A stretch of DNA of 64,000 nucleotides from Deltaproteobacteria bacterium (lineage in GTDB: Bacteria > BMS3Abin14): contig JAADHJ010000009.1 of assembly GCA_013151915.1 (NCBI GenBank), forward strand, positions 1-64,000, read 5' to 3'. The notes under the pieces are model-generated. The model did no database searches. It had not been told where the DNA came from and was given only the letters and a program-made list of their open reading frames with translations. Position numbers and translations under genes: made by a program. Positions 25,676-33,164 of this stretch are shown here, one piece after another. Within the stretch, counting starts at the first letter, position 1; each line of letters starts with the position of its first letter.

Positions 25676-26668
25676 AACGGGGTAAAGCAGCCCTGTACCC
25701 GGATTGTAACCCACGAGGACCTTGACGGCGTAGTCAGTGCCGCCATTGTCTCCCTGGCCACGGAGATAAAGCAATTCTGGTTTACAGGTCCGATGTCCAT
25801 CCAGAACGGGGAAACTCCGACCACCGAGACGGACATCGTCTGCGACCTCCCTTGCCCCATCCGATTTGGAATGTGGTTCGATCACCATGTCGGGAATCTG
25901 GCTGACGTTGAACTGAGGGGCCTGGACCCTGAAAAGATTCCGGGGAAGTTCTCCCCGGATCCTTCCTGTTCGAGGGTAGTGCTGGAATATTATCGAGGGC
26001 GTGTCGATTTTCCGCCGTTCATCGAAAAGACGGTTGCCAGGACCGACAGGGTGGACTCTTTCGACTATCAAACCATGGAAGAATGGCGGGAACCGCTTCC
26101 CGAAAAGCTTCTGGCCGATTCCATCCGTGCGGCGTTTCGAGCCCCGCGGGCGATGCACGGTTATCTCGAAAAGGTCGTGCTTTTGCTGCGTCAAGATTCC
26201 ATGGAGAAAGCATTGTCGGACCCCGAGGTTTCCAATCTCGTGAAAACCTTTGGCGACATGGAGCGGCGAAGCCTCGAGCTTGTGGAACAGGACGCCTTTT
26301 TTCATCCCGACGACGCAAGCCGGGAGGTTGTCATCGTGGATCTGACCCGCCACAATCGCAAACCGGATTTTATCCGGAACACGGCCTTTATCCGTTATCC
26401 TGACGCGTTGGCTGTTCTACTGGTCCAGAACCGGTTTTTAAGGGGGAGGAAGACCAACGATCTGACCTTTTCCATGTCACTGTCCTTCCTGATGAACGTC
26501 CGTGAGCACCGCAGGGACATCGGGGAGATCATGAGGTCGCTGAACATGGGGGATGGACACCCGGGCGCTGGGGGAGGCATGTTGTCCTGCGGAAGCAAGG
26601 ATGAGATGATAAAGGTAAAGGCGGCCACCCTGAACTCCATTATCAGGATGTGGCAGGAGATGGCGTAA
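25628..26668 (+). CDS. DHH-family phosphoesterase
   Basis: A manganese-dependent phosphohydrolase of the DHH superfamily (nanoRNase, pApA or cyclic-dinucleotide phosphodiesterase type). Motif I is VTHEDLDGVV (about 28-36), motif III MWFDHHVGN (Asp85-His86-His87), and the DHHA1-like C-terminal glycine motif NMGDGHPGAGGGML. An Asp-containing DRVDSFDY lies between. The first about 20 residues (MSNVQRQASNIKLQGSNG) are translated from the short-period repeat tract, so they are probably not ancestral; no in-frame start with a better ribosome site exists before motif I. The gyrI-like gene follows 23 nt downstream. Confidence 0.85.
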   Translation: MSNVQRQASNIKLQGSNGVKQPCTRIVTHEDLDGVVSAAIVSLATEIKQFWFTGPMSIQNGETPTTETDIVCDLPCPIRFGMWFDHHVGNLADVELRGLDPEKIPGKFSPDPSCSRVVLEYYRGRVDFPPFIEKTVARTDRVDSFDYQTMEEWREPLPEKLLADSIRAAFRAPRAMHGYLEKVVLLLRQDSMEKALSDPEVSNLVKTFGDMERRSLELVEQDAFFHPDDASREVVIVDLTRHNRKPDFIRNTAFIRYPDALAVLLVQNRFLRGRKTNDLTFSMSLSFLMNVREHRRDIGEIMRSLNMGDGHPGAGGGMLSCGSKDEMIKVKAATLNSIIRMWQEMA

Positions 26669-26691
26669 CTGTTTTTTGAAAGGAATCTGAC

Positions 26692-27162
26692 ATGAAGATC
26701 GAGATCAAGGATGTCGGGCCGCTGAAGGTGGCGGCGGTGGAGAGCGATGGAACCTACCAGGAGATAGGGGAGGTCCTGATGGATCTTTTCCGGTGGGTCC
26801 TGGAAAGGGGCGAAAAGGTGGTGTCCTATCCTATGGCCTTCTTCCCTGTGGGTCCTGAAGATGGACCCGTGGGAGGTGTACGCTTCGAGGCCTGCATCCC
26901 CGTAAATCCTGAAGCCGAATTGAAAGGCGGCGGCGGCGTAAAAATCAAGAAGCTTCCAGCCGCCACGGTGGCCTTTGCCAAACACCGGGGACCCCTGGAC
27001 GAGGTGGGAAAAACCTACGACCGGATATTCTCCTGGGCCGAGGATAACGGCTATGTGCCGGAGAAATCAACCAGGGAGCTTTACCTTACCAACCCCACGC
27101 AGTTCCATGAAAAGGATCTTCTCACGGAGATCCAGGTGCCCGTCAAGGCGGTCCGGCATTAA
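26692..27162 (+). CDS. GyrI-like small-molecule-binding domain protein
   Basis: A single effector-binding domain of the GyrI/AraC-effector family (156 residues): VAAVESDGTYQEIGEVLMDL, YPMAFFPVGPED, VRFEACIPVNPEAEL, LPAATVAFAKHRGPLDEVGK, ELYLTNPTQF. These barrels bind hydrophobic or cationic ligands; some modulate gyrase or act as transcription-factor sensors. There is no HTH here, so it is a free-standing binder or hydrolase-like protein. Likely co-transcribed with the DHH gene. AAGGA precedes the ATG. Confidence 0.8.
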   Translation: MKIEIKDVGPLKVAAVESDGTYQEIGEVLMDLFRWVLERGEKVVSYPMAFFPVGPEDGPVGGVRFEACIPVNPEAELKGGGGVKIKKLPAATVAFAKHRGPLDEVGKTYDRIFSWAEDNGYVPEKSTRELYLTNPTQFHEKDLLTEIQVPVKAVRH

Positions 27163-27192
27163 AAACCCGGAATCCCTTCCAAGGGGATTCCG
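27161..27192 (-). terminator. Intrinsic terminator for the minus-strand basic protein gene
   Basis: CGGAATCCC (27168-27176) and GGGATTCCG (27184-27192) form a perfect 9-bp stem. On the minus strand it is followed by GG and five Ts (27165-27161), the layout of a Rho-independent terminator. It may also slow plus-strand transcripts leaving the gyrI-like gene. Confidence 0.75.
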
Positions 27193-27228
27193 AGCCCTGT
27201 TCCTTAGTCTTTGAAAACTTTCCGACCT

Positions 27229-27618
27229 TTACCTTCTACCCCGGCCCCGTCCTTTACCTGCCTTTTCGGCGAACCGTTCCATCCGCTCACCGCGGTGCTC
27301 CATGTGGTAGCCCATTCTCTCCAACCGATCAGCCCTGTGGTCGAGGCGAAAACCGCGCATGAAAAATCGCTTTCCTGCATCCGGATGGCCGTTTCTGTAG
27401 AGTTTAACCCCTTGTCTTTCGAGACGGTCGGCCCGGCGGTCCATCTTTAAAGCCTTTCGCTGAACTAAATCGCTCCTGTGCTGGAGAACCTCGCCCCGTC
27501 TCTCTATCCTTTTTCCCACGATGTGTCTGTTGGGATGGGCCTGGACCTGGGTTGCGCCCAGGGCCGGCAGGGCGAGAATCATGGCGCCGATGAGAATGGA
27601 TCTGGTTTTCGTCCTCAT
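27229..27618 (-). CDS. Exported, very basic repeat protein, function unknown
   Basis: 129 residues. A signal peptide (RSILIGAMILALPALGATQVQA) is followed by a mature part rich in Arg/His with a degenerate repeat around RADRLERQG and RADRLERMG, spaced about 33 residues apart, separated by KRFFMRGFRLDH, and a Gly/Arg tail (GKGRGRGRR). It probably forms alpha-helices with heptad spacing. AGGAGG lies 5 nt from the chosen ATG; an upstream in-frame start lacks any signal for translation. Could bind nucleic acid, heparin-like polymers or acidic outer-membrane components; I have no family name. Confidence 0.65.
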   Translation of the reverse strand: MRTKTRSILIGAMILALPALGATQVQAHPNRHIVGKRIERRGEVLQHRSDLVQRKALKMDRRADRLERQGVKLYRNGHPDAGKRFFMRGFRLDHRADRLERMGYHMEHRGERMERFAEKAGKGRGRGRR

Positions 27619-27711
27619 TTTTTCCTCCTGTCGCTGAATTACTGTGTGCCGCCTTTGGGAATATTGACCCGGGAGGAACAAAAAGGTTTAAGGGAACATT
27701 CAATGGGATAA

Positions 27712-27772
27712 AGAGCGTTCAACGTTCAAAGTTCAATGTTCAACGGAGTAAATCAGTCCAGAGTCCATCCGC
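27712..27772. repeat. Mixed short-period repeat tract
   Basis: GCGTTCAACGTTCAAAGTTCAATGTTCAACGG (written here as GTTCAACGTTCAAAG and GTTCAATGTTCAACG units) followed by CAGTCCAGAGTCCATCC. Thus both short-period families, GTTCAAC and GTCCAGA, meet here. The gap continues to the MITE at 27961 without any gene I can support. Confidence 0.65.
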
Positions 27773-27960
27773 CTTCGCCCTTCAGGCTTTGTCGCGACAT
27801 GGAGTCCAGGGAAAAGAAAAAACGGACACGGGTAGGATAAGCACAAGGCCTGTCATCGTGCCTGTCTCGCCATAGCTCGAAGAGCGAAGGTGGAAAGCTG
27901 CGGATGCGGTTCAGTTGACAGGTCTGGTGGTTCGTGTTAGGTATTTTTTCTCTTTTATTA

Positions 27961-28062
27961 TGATGACTTCGCAAGAAGTTATCCACGAGGAAAGTGGAAA
28001 TGACACTTTTCGCTTTCCGTAGAGTAAAAAGCCATGGATGGACTTTTTACGACTCTATCAAT
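27961..28062 (+). mobile_element. MITE-like element, copy C (internally deleted)
   Basis: Starts TGATGACTTCGCAAGAAGTT and ends GACTTTTTACGACTCTATCA in the same orientation as copy B. The GAAAGTGGAAA/TTTTCGCTTTC and GTAAAAAG/CTTTTTAC hairpins are kept, but the large central hairpin is missing. It ends 9 nt before tRNA-His. ATTA flanks both ends. Confidence 0.75.
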
Positions 28063-28071
28063 TAGAAACAT

Positions 28072-28149
28072 GGTGGGCGTAGTTCAATTGGTTAGAGCGC
28101 TGGACTGTGGCTCCAGAGGTTGAGGGTTCAAGTCCCTCCGTCCACCCCA
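28072..28149 (+). tRNA. tRNA-His (anticodon GTG)
   Basis: Full cloverleaf: acceptor GTGGGCG with CGTCCAC, D-arm AGTTCAATTGGTTAGAGC, anticodon arm CTGGACTGTGGCTCCAG (loop CTGTGGC) and T-arm GAGGGTTCAAGTCCCTC. The extra G-1 (28072) opposite C73 and the encoded CCA are diagnostic of histidine. First of three tRNAs. Confidence 0.95.
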
Positions 28150-28196
28150 TAATTTCCCCGGGCAGGCTCGTCTTGCCCGGTTGCTTTCTGGAATGT

Positions 28197-28273
28197 GCGC
28201 CCGTAGCTCAGATGGATAGAGCGTCGGCCTTCGAAGCCGCAGGTCGCAGGTTCGAATCCTGCCGGGCGTGCCA
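28197..28273 (+). tRNA. tRNA-Arg (anticodon TCG)
   Basis: Acceptor GCGCCCG with CGGGCGT, D-arm GCTCAGATGGATAGAGC, anticodon loop CTTCGAA (anticodon TCG, reading CGA-type codons), T-arm GCAGGTTCGAATCCTGC, encoded CCA. The top pair of the anticodon stem (T-C) is mismatched. Confidence 0.93.
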
Positions 28274-28319
28274 TGCAAAAAATCAAGTCCCCTCAATAGG
28301 GAGGACTTGATTTTTTGCA
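28274..28319. terminator. Strong hairpin terminator after tRNA-Arg
   Basis: GCAAAAAATCAAGTCC (28275-28290) pairs perfectly with GGACTTGATTTTTTGC (28303-28318): 16 bp with a 12-nt loop. The T6 in the 3' arm makes it Rho-independent-like; its symmetry means it would also act on the other strand. Confidence 0.85.
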
Positions 28320-28496
28320 CCGCCCATCGTAGGGATTCGAACCTCTAGCCGTAAGTCCAATAGTGCCTGCCAGCCGTAGCCTTGGCGGAGGTTGGAGCCT
28401 GCCCTGAGCGTAGCGAAGGGAATCCTGCCGGGAACAATCCTGCTGTTGGCGTAGACTCTTTACAATTTGGACGGGCGCTGATACTTAATAACGCAC
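28320..28496. other. Gap with tRNA-like fragments
   Basis: On the minus strand, GAGGTTCGAATCCCTACG (28325-28345) has an exact T-arm B-box, but no complete cloverleaf surrounds it. GAATCCTGCCGGG at 28420-28432 repeats 13 nt of the tRNA-Arg 3' part (28254-28266). GCCCTGAGCGTAGCGAAGGG at 28401 is a hairpin-like dispersed motif. No gene seen. Confidence 0.4.
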
Positions 28497-28572
28497 GGGC
28501 CGCTAGCTCAATTGGCAGAGCAACGGACTCTTAATCCGTAGGTTGAAGGTTCGATTCCTTCGCGGCTCACCA
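28497..28572 (+). tRNA. tRNA-Lys (anticodon CTT)
   Basis: Acceptor GGGCCGC with GCGGCTC (one G-T), D-arm GCTCAATTGGCAGAGC, anticodon stem ACGGA/TCCGT around loop CTCTTAA (anticodon CTT), T-arm GAAGGTTCGATTCCTTC, encoded CCA. Last of the tRNA cluster; the AT-rich island starts about 300 nt downstream. Confidence 0.95.
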
Positions 28573-28616
28573 CACAAACATGACGCCTTCCACCCGGGAG
28601 GCGTCTTTGTTTGTGT
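28572..28616. terminator. Hairpin terminator after tRNA-Lys
   Basis: ACACAAACA and GACGCCT (28572-28588) pair with AGGCGTC and TGTTTGTGT (28599-28616) across a 10-nt loop, with a small asymmetric bulge. It begins at the final A of tRNA-Lys. The T-run is interrupted, so efficiency is uncertain. Confidence 0.75.
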
Positions 28617-29079
28617 CAGCTATGACCGCAGATCCTGAGCAAGCGAAACTTCCAACCTCCAAAGAGTGAAGTGCGTCGAATGGGTCGCGACTGAACACCG
28701 CTGATTTTGAAAGGTAGAGTCCGGGTTGAGCCTGGAGAACCTCTCCTTGATGTTGGAGAACCCGAGACGCCGGTCGAGGATGACACTTCCATTCTCGTAT
28801 CCCTTGTACACAATGCGTTGACACACGGGATACGAAAAATCCGATAAAGTTCGATTAAAGGTGTTCACGTTCATGTTTCCTTCATGTTGGTGATCTACAG
28901 TGCTGAAAAAGACAATAGAAAGGTTTCGATTGTCTTATCGATATTGGTTCCGGAATAACCCGACAGCAGAAGGTAGAGTCATGAAAAGGACATCGATTTT
29001 GCCAGAAGAAATAAGCAACTGTTCTCAGGGCATTCCCAACCAGTAAAATAATGTTTTTAAGGGAGGGATAAAGGAGATT
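28617..29079. other. Transition region into the AT-rich island
   Basis: No gene I can name. A minus-strand 84-codon frame (28620-28874) reads YKGYENGSVILDRRLGFSN and IKERFSRLNPDSTF, which looks protein-like but matches no family I know. TTGACA at 28818 with GATAAA 19 nt on is a weak promoter. Base composition falls from the GC-rich norm to AT-rich within this stretch. GGAG (GGGAGGGATAAAGGAG) precedes the first island gene. Confidence 0.4.
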
Positions 29080-29820
29080 ATGCCGACCCCAGCGATCGAA
29101 ATTAAAGACCTGACAAAAAAATACGGTGATTTTATTGTAGTGAACAAAATTTCGTTTCGAATAATACAGGGAGATATATTTGGTTTCCTGGGCCATAACG
29201 GAGCAGGAAAAACAACCACTGTCAATATGCTTACTACACTGTTAAAACCCACAGAAGGCCATGCCATGATTGATGGATTCGACATAATTAAAGAACCAAT
29301 GGAAGTGCAGAAACGTATCGGCTATGTCCCTGAAAACGTACAACTATATGAAACTTTAACTGCATATGAGAACCTGGATTTTTTTGCGCGTCTCTCGGGG
29401 TTGAAAAAACCGGGGAAAATTATTTATGACACGCTGCATTTTCTGGGTGCAGTGCCGTATGCCCATAATAAAATAAAAAAACTGTCAAAGGGGATGCGTC
29501 AAAGAATCGGTCTTGCCCAAGCCATATTACATAAACCGAAAGTTCTTTTTTTAGACGAGCCGAGTTCGGGGCTTGATCCCATGGGAATCAAACAATTAAG
29601 AGATATTTGCATTCGTTTAAACAAAGAAACAAACATGACAATTTTTATGAACACTCACCTGCTTTCGGAGGTTACCAAAACATGTAAAACCATTGGAGTG
29701 CTCAATCATGGGAACCTTATATATATGGACAGCCTGGAGAGCACATTAAACCGATTTAAAGATGAAAATTCTTTAGAGCAAATATATTTATCCATGGAAA
29801 CGGATAATCAATATGACTAA
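29080..29820 (+). CDS. ABC-2 exporter ATP-binding protein
   Basis: An ABC ATPase of the ABC-2 export type (NatA/NosF/CcmA style). Walker A GHNGAGKTTTVNML (about 38-51), Q-loop region YVPENVQLYETLT, signature LSKGMRQRIGLAQ, Walker B KVLFLDEPSSGLDP, switch histidine NTHLLSE. It overlaps the first permease by 8 nt. Codon use and base composition are distinctly AT-rich relative to neighbours outside the island. Confidence 0.92.
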   Translation: MPTPAIEIKDLTKKYGDFIVVNKISFRIIQGDIFGFLGHNGAGKTTTVNMLTTLLKPTEGHAMIDGFDIIKEPMEVQKRIGYVPENVQLYETLTAYENLDFFARLSGLKKPGKIIYDTLHFLGAVPYAHNKIKKLSKGMRQRIGLAQAILHKPKVLFLDEPSSGLDPMGIKQLRDICIRLNKETNMTIFMNTHLLSEVTKTCKTIGVLNHGNLIYMDSLESTLNRFKDENSLEQIYLSMETDNQYD

Positions 29821-30751
29821 AGTAACATGCATGGTAAAAAAAGACCTTAAATTACTGCTAAGAGAAAATACCGTAATTATCTTACTGTCAATATTCGTGG
29901 TCATGACGCTGGCTTCAACAGGTATTGAATGGTCCGCACAACATACAATAAAACAGGTCTATAATGTCGCTTCCCAGGAATTGGTAAAAGCCGGCAATCC
30001 GGTTCCGACTCTGCCTCTTCCATCAATGAGTTCCCTTTCGTTGATGAAAAATATGATTATCTATATCGTCCTCATAGGCGCGTTGCTTGCCATAACGATG
30101 GGGCATGTCGCGTCAATTAATGACAGGCAAGCCGGCGTAATAAGGATTCTGTTTTCAAAACCGTTTTCAAGAACAGACTTCTTCCTGGCGAAAGTACTTT
30201 CTTCATCAATAATAATATTTGTTTCTCTTTTCATAGCTATGATTGTCAGTATCATTTCAATATATTCAATGCGCGGCATGAGCTCAAATCAAGTCCTGAA
30301 TGTCTGTGTTTTCTATTTAGTTTCATTTGTTTATCTTGCCGGTTTTGCCTATATCGGTCTTTTTTTCGGAATGAACAGCGATAATAGTACAAATGCAATT
30401 CTTTTTCCGCTTTTGCTCTGGATTGTCATTACTTTTGCGTTGCCTGAATTCGCGTCGGCCCTATATCCTACAGGTTCCTTGAATCCTGTTCTACCTTCAA
30501 CAAACATGCTTGACTCCCCGATACTGAAGGTAATGCATTCCAGCATATATCCTTTTTCGATATCAGAACAGTACAAGGCACTTTCAGCACACATATTCGG
30601 GTTATCATCTGACACGGTTTTAAATAAACGCTCCCATTATTCTCCGTGGGCCAACCTGATAATACTATCGGCCTGGTCAACCCTTACCTTAATATTATCG
30701 TATTTATCGGCTAAAAGGTTAAACACCGCCGAAGGTGACACTTATGAATAG
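29813..30751 (+). CDS. ABC-2 type permease, first subunit
   Basis: About six membrane helices, with an N-terminal cytosolic start (MVKKDLKLLLRENTVIILLS), an extracytoplasmic loop after helix 1, then GQ-rich SINDRQAGVIRILFSKPFSR, the elbow motif typical of ABC-2 permeases, and four further helices. It has a periplasmic segment near 215-280 (ALYPTGSLNPVLPSTNML). It should pair with the next gene as a heterodimer around the ATPase. Confidence 0.85.
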   Translation: MTKVTCMVKKDLKLLLRENTVIILLSIFVVMTLASTGIEWSAQHTIKQVYNVASQELVKAGNPVPTLPLPSMSSLSLMKNMIIYIVLIGALLAITMGHVASINDRQAGVIRILFSKPFSRTDFFLAKVLSSSIIIFVSLFIAMIVSIISIYSMRGMSSNQVLNVCVFYLVSFVYLAGFAYIGLFFGMNSDNSTNAILFPLLLWIVITFALPEFASALYPTGSLNPVLPSTNMLDSPILKVMHSSIYPFSISEQYKALSAHIFGLSSDTVLNKRSHYSPWANLIILSAWSTLTLILSYLSAKRLNTAEGDTYE

Positions 30752-31715
30752 TATAATAATTATTGCCGAAAAAGAATGGGAAGATATCCTTCATAACAAA
30801 GTTTTCACATTTATTGTCGTTATGTTGGCAATCCTGACTGTAACGTCCTTGATTGTTTCATTTTTGGTTTTTAACAATCAATCGGGTGAATATCGGCAAG
30901 CATTGGATATGCTGAAACAGTTAGGTAAAAGGCCTGCTATACCGCCGCCGAAATTATATCCGCTTAATCTATTAAGAGGAGTGGTTGATTATATTGAAAT
31001 CGTGGGAGCGATTCTGGGAATGCTTCTGGGTTATATAAGCATATCAAAGGAAAGAAACACCAGGGCGCTGGATTTAATTCTGACAAGACCTGTTAAAAAA
31101 AGAGATATTGTCTTCGGAAAAATCTTGGGCAACATCATATATGTTGTAGTTTTGATGTCTATCGTATGTGTTATTACCGTTTTGAGTATTTACCTGATTG
31201 GAGGTGTGACACTCAATCGGTTGGCGTTATTTAAAATTCTTTTGTTTGGTCTGATTTCTACTATATATATTCTGTTGTTTTTCCTGTTGTCAATTTTCTT
31301 TTCATTGAGTTCAAAAACCATGTCTCACGCATTAATCTTCTCCTTTATAACCTGGCTGGTCATCGTTTTGATTCTTCCGCAGGTCGGCGATACCATGGAT
31401 CCCGACAACCAGGTACCGGGGGGCTTTTTTAAAAGCATGAGCCTGAATAAGGCACAGGAAAAACAGGTGCTGGCTAAATTCAGCGGGTATGAGGCAAGAA
31501 GAGGATTCATTGAACAGTTATCGATAACAAAACATTATGAACGTTTTTCCTTTGCAATTTTTGGAATTAAAAAAATATATAATGACAAATCACTGTCTAC
31601 GATACTGCATGATAAAGCTGGGGACATATTATGGATAATTTTATCAACCATAACTGTTTTTCTGGCTGACTGTCTTTTAATGGTGAAAAGACCATATTGT
31701 TTGGAAGGAGATTGA
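30744..31715 (+). CDS. ABC-2 type permease, second subunit
   Basis: Paralogue of the previous gene: helix 1 FTFIVVMLAILTVTSLIVSF, a periplasmic loop with LGKRPAIPPPKLYPLNLL, the elbow SKERNTRALDLILTRPVKKRD, then four or more helices and a terminal helix near 305-320. The ATG at 30744 is preferred over the GTG at 30735 because GAAGGTGA lies before it. It overlaps the preceding permease by 8 nt; the secreted protein follows one base after its stop. Confidence 0.85.
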   Translation: MNSIIIIAEKEWEDILHNKVFTFIVVMLAILTVTSLIVSFLVFNNQSGEYRQALDMLKQLGKRPAIPPPKLYPLNLLRGVVDYIEIVGAILGMLLGYISISKERNTRALDLILTRPVKKRDIVFGKILGNIIYVVVLMSIVCVITVLSIYLIGGVTLNRLALFKILLFGLISTIYILLFFLLSIFFSLSSKTMSHALIFSFITWLVIVLILPQVGDTMDPDNQVPGGFFKSMSLNKAQEKQVLAKFSGYEARRGFIEQLSITKHYERFSFAIFGIKKIYNDKSLSTILHDKAGDILWIILSTITVFLADCLLMVKRPYCLEGD

Positions 31716-31716
31716 A

Positions 31717-32337
31717 ATGAAAGAGTTTTTTGCAATGGTAATCCTTGGAACTTTATTGTTCGCAGCCCATAACATGTTCGCCGGGACGCTCGTTGACAGC
31801 GATAAGGACGGTATCCCTGATAAAGTAGAGAAGGTTCTTGGTACCGACCCTTTGAATCCTGATACCGATGGCGATGGCATCAATGATAAAGACGATAAGA
31901 ATCCTGTAAACATTGACATCAGTATCGGTGAATCGGTAGGAATCCATGACTTTTCCATAAAACGAATGATTGTTGAAAACAATTATGATCCCTCTGCCCG
32001 GAGAGATGCTCCGGATCATCTGGAGATTCTGCTGAAAAATATGGGCAAGGATAGCATTAATAAATTCGAAATAATTTATAGGATAATCGATTTAAAAACC
32101 ACCCAAGAACAATCATACTTGTTGAAGCTAACCGGATTTACACTCGCAAAAGGTGAAGAAAAACCGATTCATATCGATATCGGAGGGAAAAAAGATCATT
32201 ACAGGGCAAATCCAAACAGTTTGTATTATTTTTCTACCGATGAATTAAAAATAAGTGTCATTGTAAATGCTCCTGGTCACCAGGCTCAAAGAAAAGAAAT
32301 AAAAAAAGATGCTGGCGGTGCAGAGGTGGCTGACTGA
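31717..32337 (+). CDS. Secreted thrombospondin-type-3 repeat protein of the ABC island
   Basis: A signal peptide (MVILGTLLFAAHNMFA) precedes two calcium-binding TSP3 motifs: DSDKDGIPDKVEKVLGTDP and DTDGDGINDKDDKNP (about 25-66). The remaining about 140 residues look like a beta-sandwich (SIGESVGIHDFSIKRM; HLEILLKNMGKDSINKFEI; LKISVIVNAPGHQ). It is the last gene of the ABC operon, so it may be the exporter's cargo or a periplasmic/surface partner. The Ca-binding motif suggests a cell-surface or extracellular location. I know no specific family for the C-terminal part. Confidence 0.75.
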   Translation: MKEFFAMVILGTLLFAAHNMFAGTLVDSDKDGIPDKVEKVLGTDPLNPDTDGDGINDKDDKNPVNIDISIGESVGIHDFSIKRMIVENNYDPSARRDAPDHLEILLKNMGKDSINKFEIIYRIIDLKTTQEQSYLLKLTGFTLAKGEEKPIHIDIGGKKDHYRANPNSLYYFSTDELKISVIVNAPGHQAQRKEIKKDAGGAEVAD

Positions 32338-32340
32338 AGA

Positions 32341-32356
32341 ACGGGAGGCCTCCCGT
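32341..32356. terminator. Short palindrome after the ABC island operon
   Basis: ACGGGAGGCCTCCCGT is a perfect 16-bp palindrome directly after the TSP3 gene. It lacks a T-run, so it is at best a weak terminator or processing hairpin. It also lies downstream of the converging Doc gene. Confidence 0.4.
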
Positions 32357-32426
32357 GGAATAGATAGCGGAAAGAACGAAGGGCAAGGAGGGAAAAATAT
32401 CTGAGGCAGCCAGGACATGGAAACAC

Positions 32427-32852
32427 TTAATTACGGTTCAAATTCGTCAATCCACTTCGGATGAAACTTTTGATTTCCTTTATAACGCTTTCCCTGTATT
32501 TCGGATTGCTCTCTGCCACCTCAATGGATGTTTGATAGAAAGATTCACCTTGAACATCTAACCACTTGTTGTTCATCACAAGAAATACTACGAGAGTTGT
32601 CAGAGCAATTCTTTTGTTACCGTTAAGAAATGGATGGTTTTTTACCATAAGGTAGAAAAGCATCGATGCCTTATCGATAAGGGTCGGATAAAGGTCTTTG
32701 CCGCCAAAAGTTTGAAATACAGTTCCCAGACAACTTTCCAATATACCAGGGTACCGGGTCTCAAAGTCCGGTATCGGCTCATCCCACTCAAGATGTTTTC
32801 GGGCGAGATTGTGAGCAATATGCTCGACCTCGCTTATCTTGATCGGCCTCAT
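32427..32852 (-). CDS. Doc-type (Fic-fold) toxin
   Basis: A death-on-curing family protein; Phage P1 Doc phosphorylates and inactivates elongation factor Tu. The catalytic Fic motif is NHPFLNGNKRIALTTL (His73 to Arg81; Doc-like HPFxxGNKR, not the HPFxxGNGR of AMPylating Fic proteins). The LEWDEPIPDFETRYPGILES region precedes it as in Doc. 141 residues, complete. It overlaps the upstream HTH antitoxin by 4 nt, the classic toxin-antitoxin arrangement. Confidence 0.9.
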   Translation of the reverse strand: MRPIKISEVEHIAHNLARKHLEWDEPIPDFETRYPGILESCLGTVFQTFGGKDLYPTLIDKASMLFYLMVKNHPFLNGNKRIALTTLVVFLVMNNKWLDVQGESFYQTSIEVAESNPKYRESVIKEIKSFIRSGLTNLNRN

Positions 32853-33100
32853 TCTTTTCCAAGCCGCTTAAGAACATCTCCGTATTCCTGGACGGTTCTG
32901 TTAACAGCCTTGTCGATTTTAATTTTGGCTGCAGGAGTAATGTCCTGGTAGATATCTCCAAGATCGCGGCGATCAATGACGTAGTTGCGACCAACCTTGG
33001 ACGCCACTATTTCTCCTTTTTTTATTTTCTTAAAAACGGCCACCCTGCTTATACCCATAATTTTGGCAGCCTCCGAAGTACCTATAAGTCTTTTCACCAT
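32849..33100 (-). CDS. HTH antitoxin of the Doc module (MerR/excisionase-like)
   Basis: 83 residues. The N-terminal half is a winged-helix DNA-binding domain of the excisionase/MerR sort (GTSEAAKIMGISRVAVFKKI ... VGRNYVIDRRDLGDI). The C-terminal half (AAKIKIDKAVNRTVQEYGDV) is amphipathic and probably neutralises Doc. This differs from the AbrB/Phd antitoxin of phage P1. AAGGAG precedes the ATG. It should autorepress through the palindromes at 33136-33267. Confidence 0.8.
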   Translation of the reverse strand: MVKRLIGTSEAAKIMGISRVAVFKKIKKGEIVASKVGRNYVIDRRDLGDIYQDITPAAKIKIDKAVNRTVQEYGDVLKRLGKE

Positions 33101-33115
33101 TGCGGCAACTCCTTA

Positions 33116-33144
33116 ACTATAAGGACTGTTGAAACTTCCATAAA
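33116..33144 (-). promoter_or_regulatory. Candidate promoter of the Doc toxin-antitoxin operon
   Basis: On the minus strand TATAGT (33121-33116, 5 of 6) lies 17 nt after TTTATG (33144-33139, a poor -35). The operators lie immediately upstream, a degenerate one overlapping the -35. Confidence 0.45.
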
Positions 33145-33164
33145 CTTTAATCAACTATCTCCAG

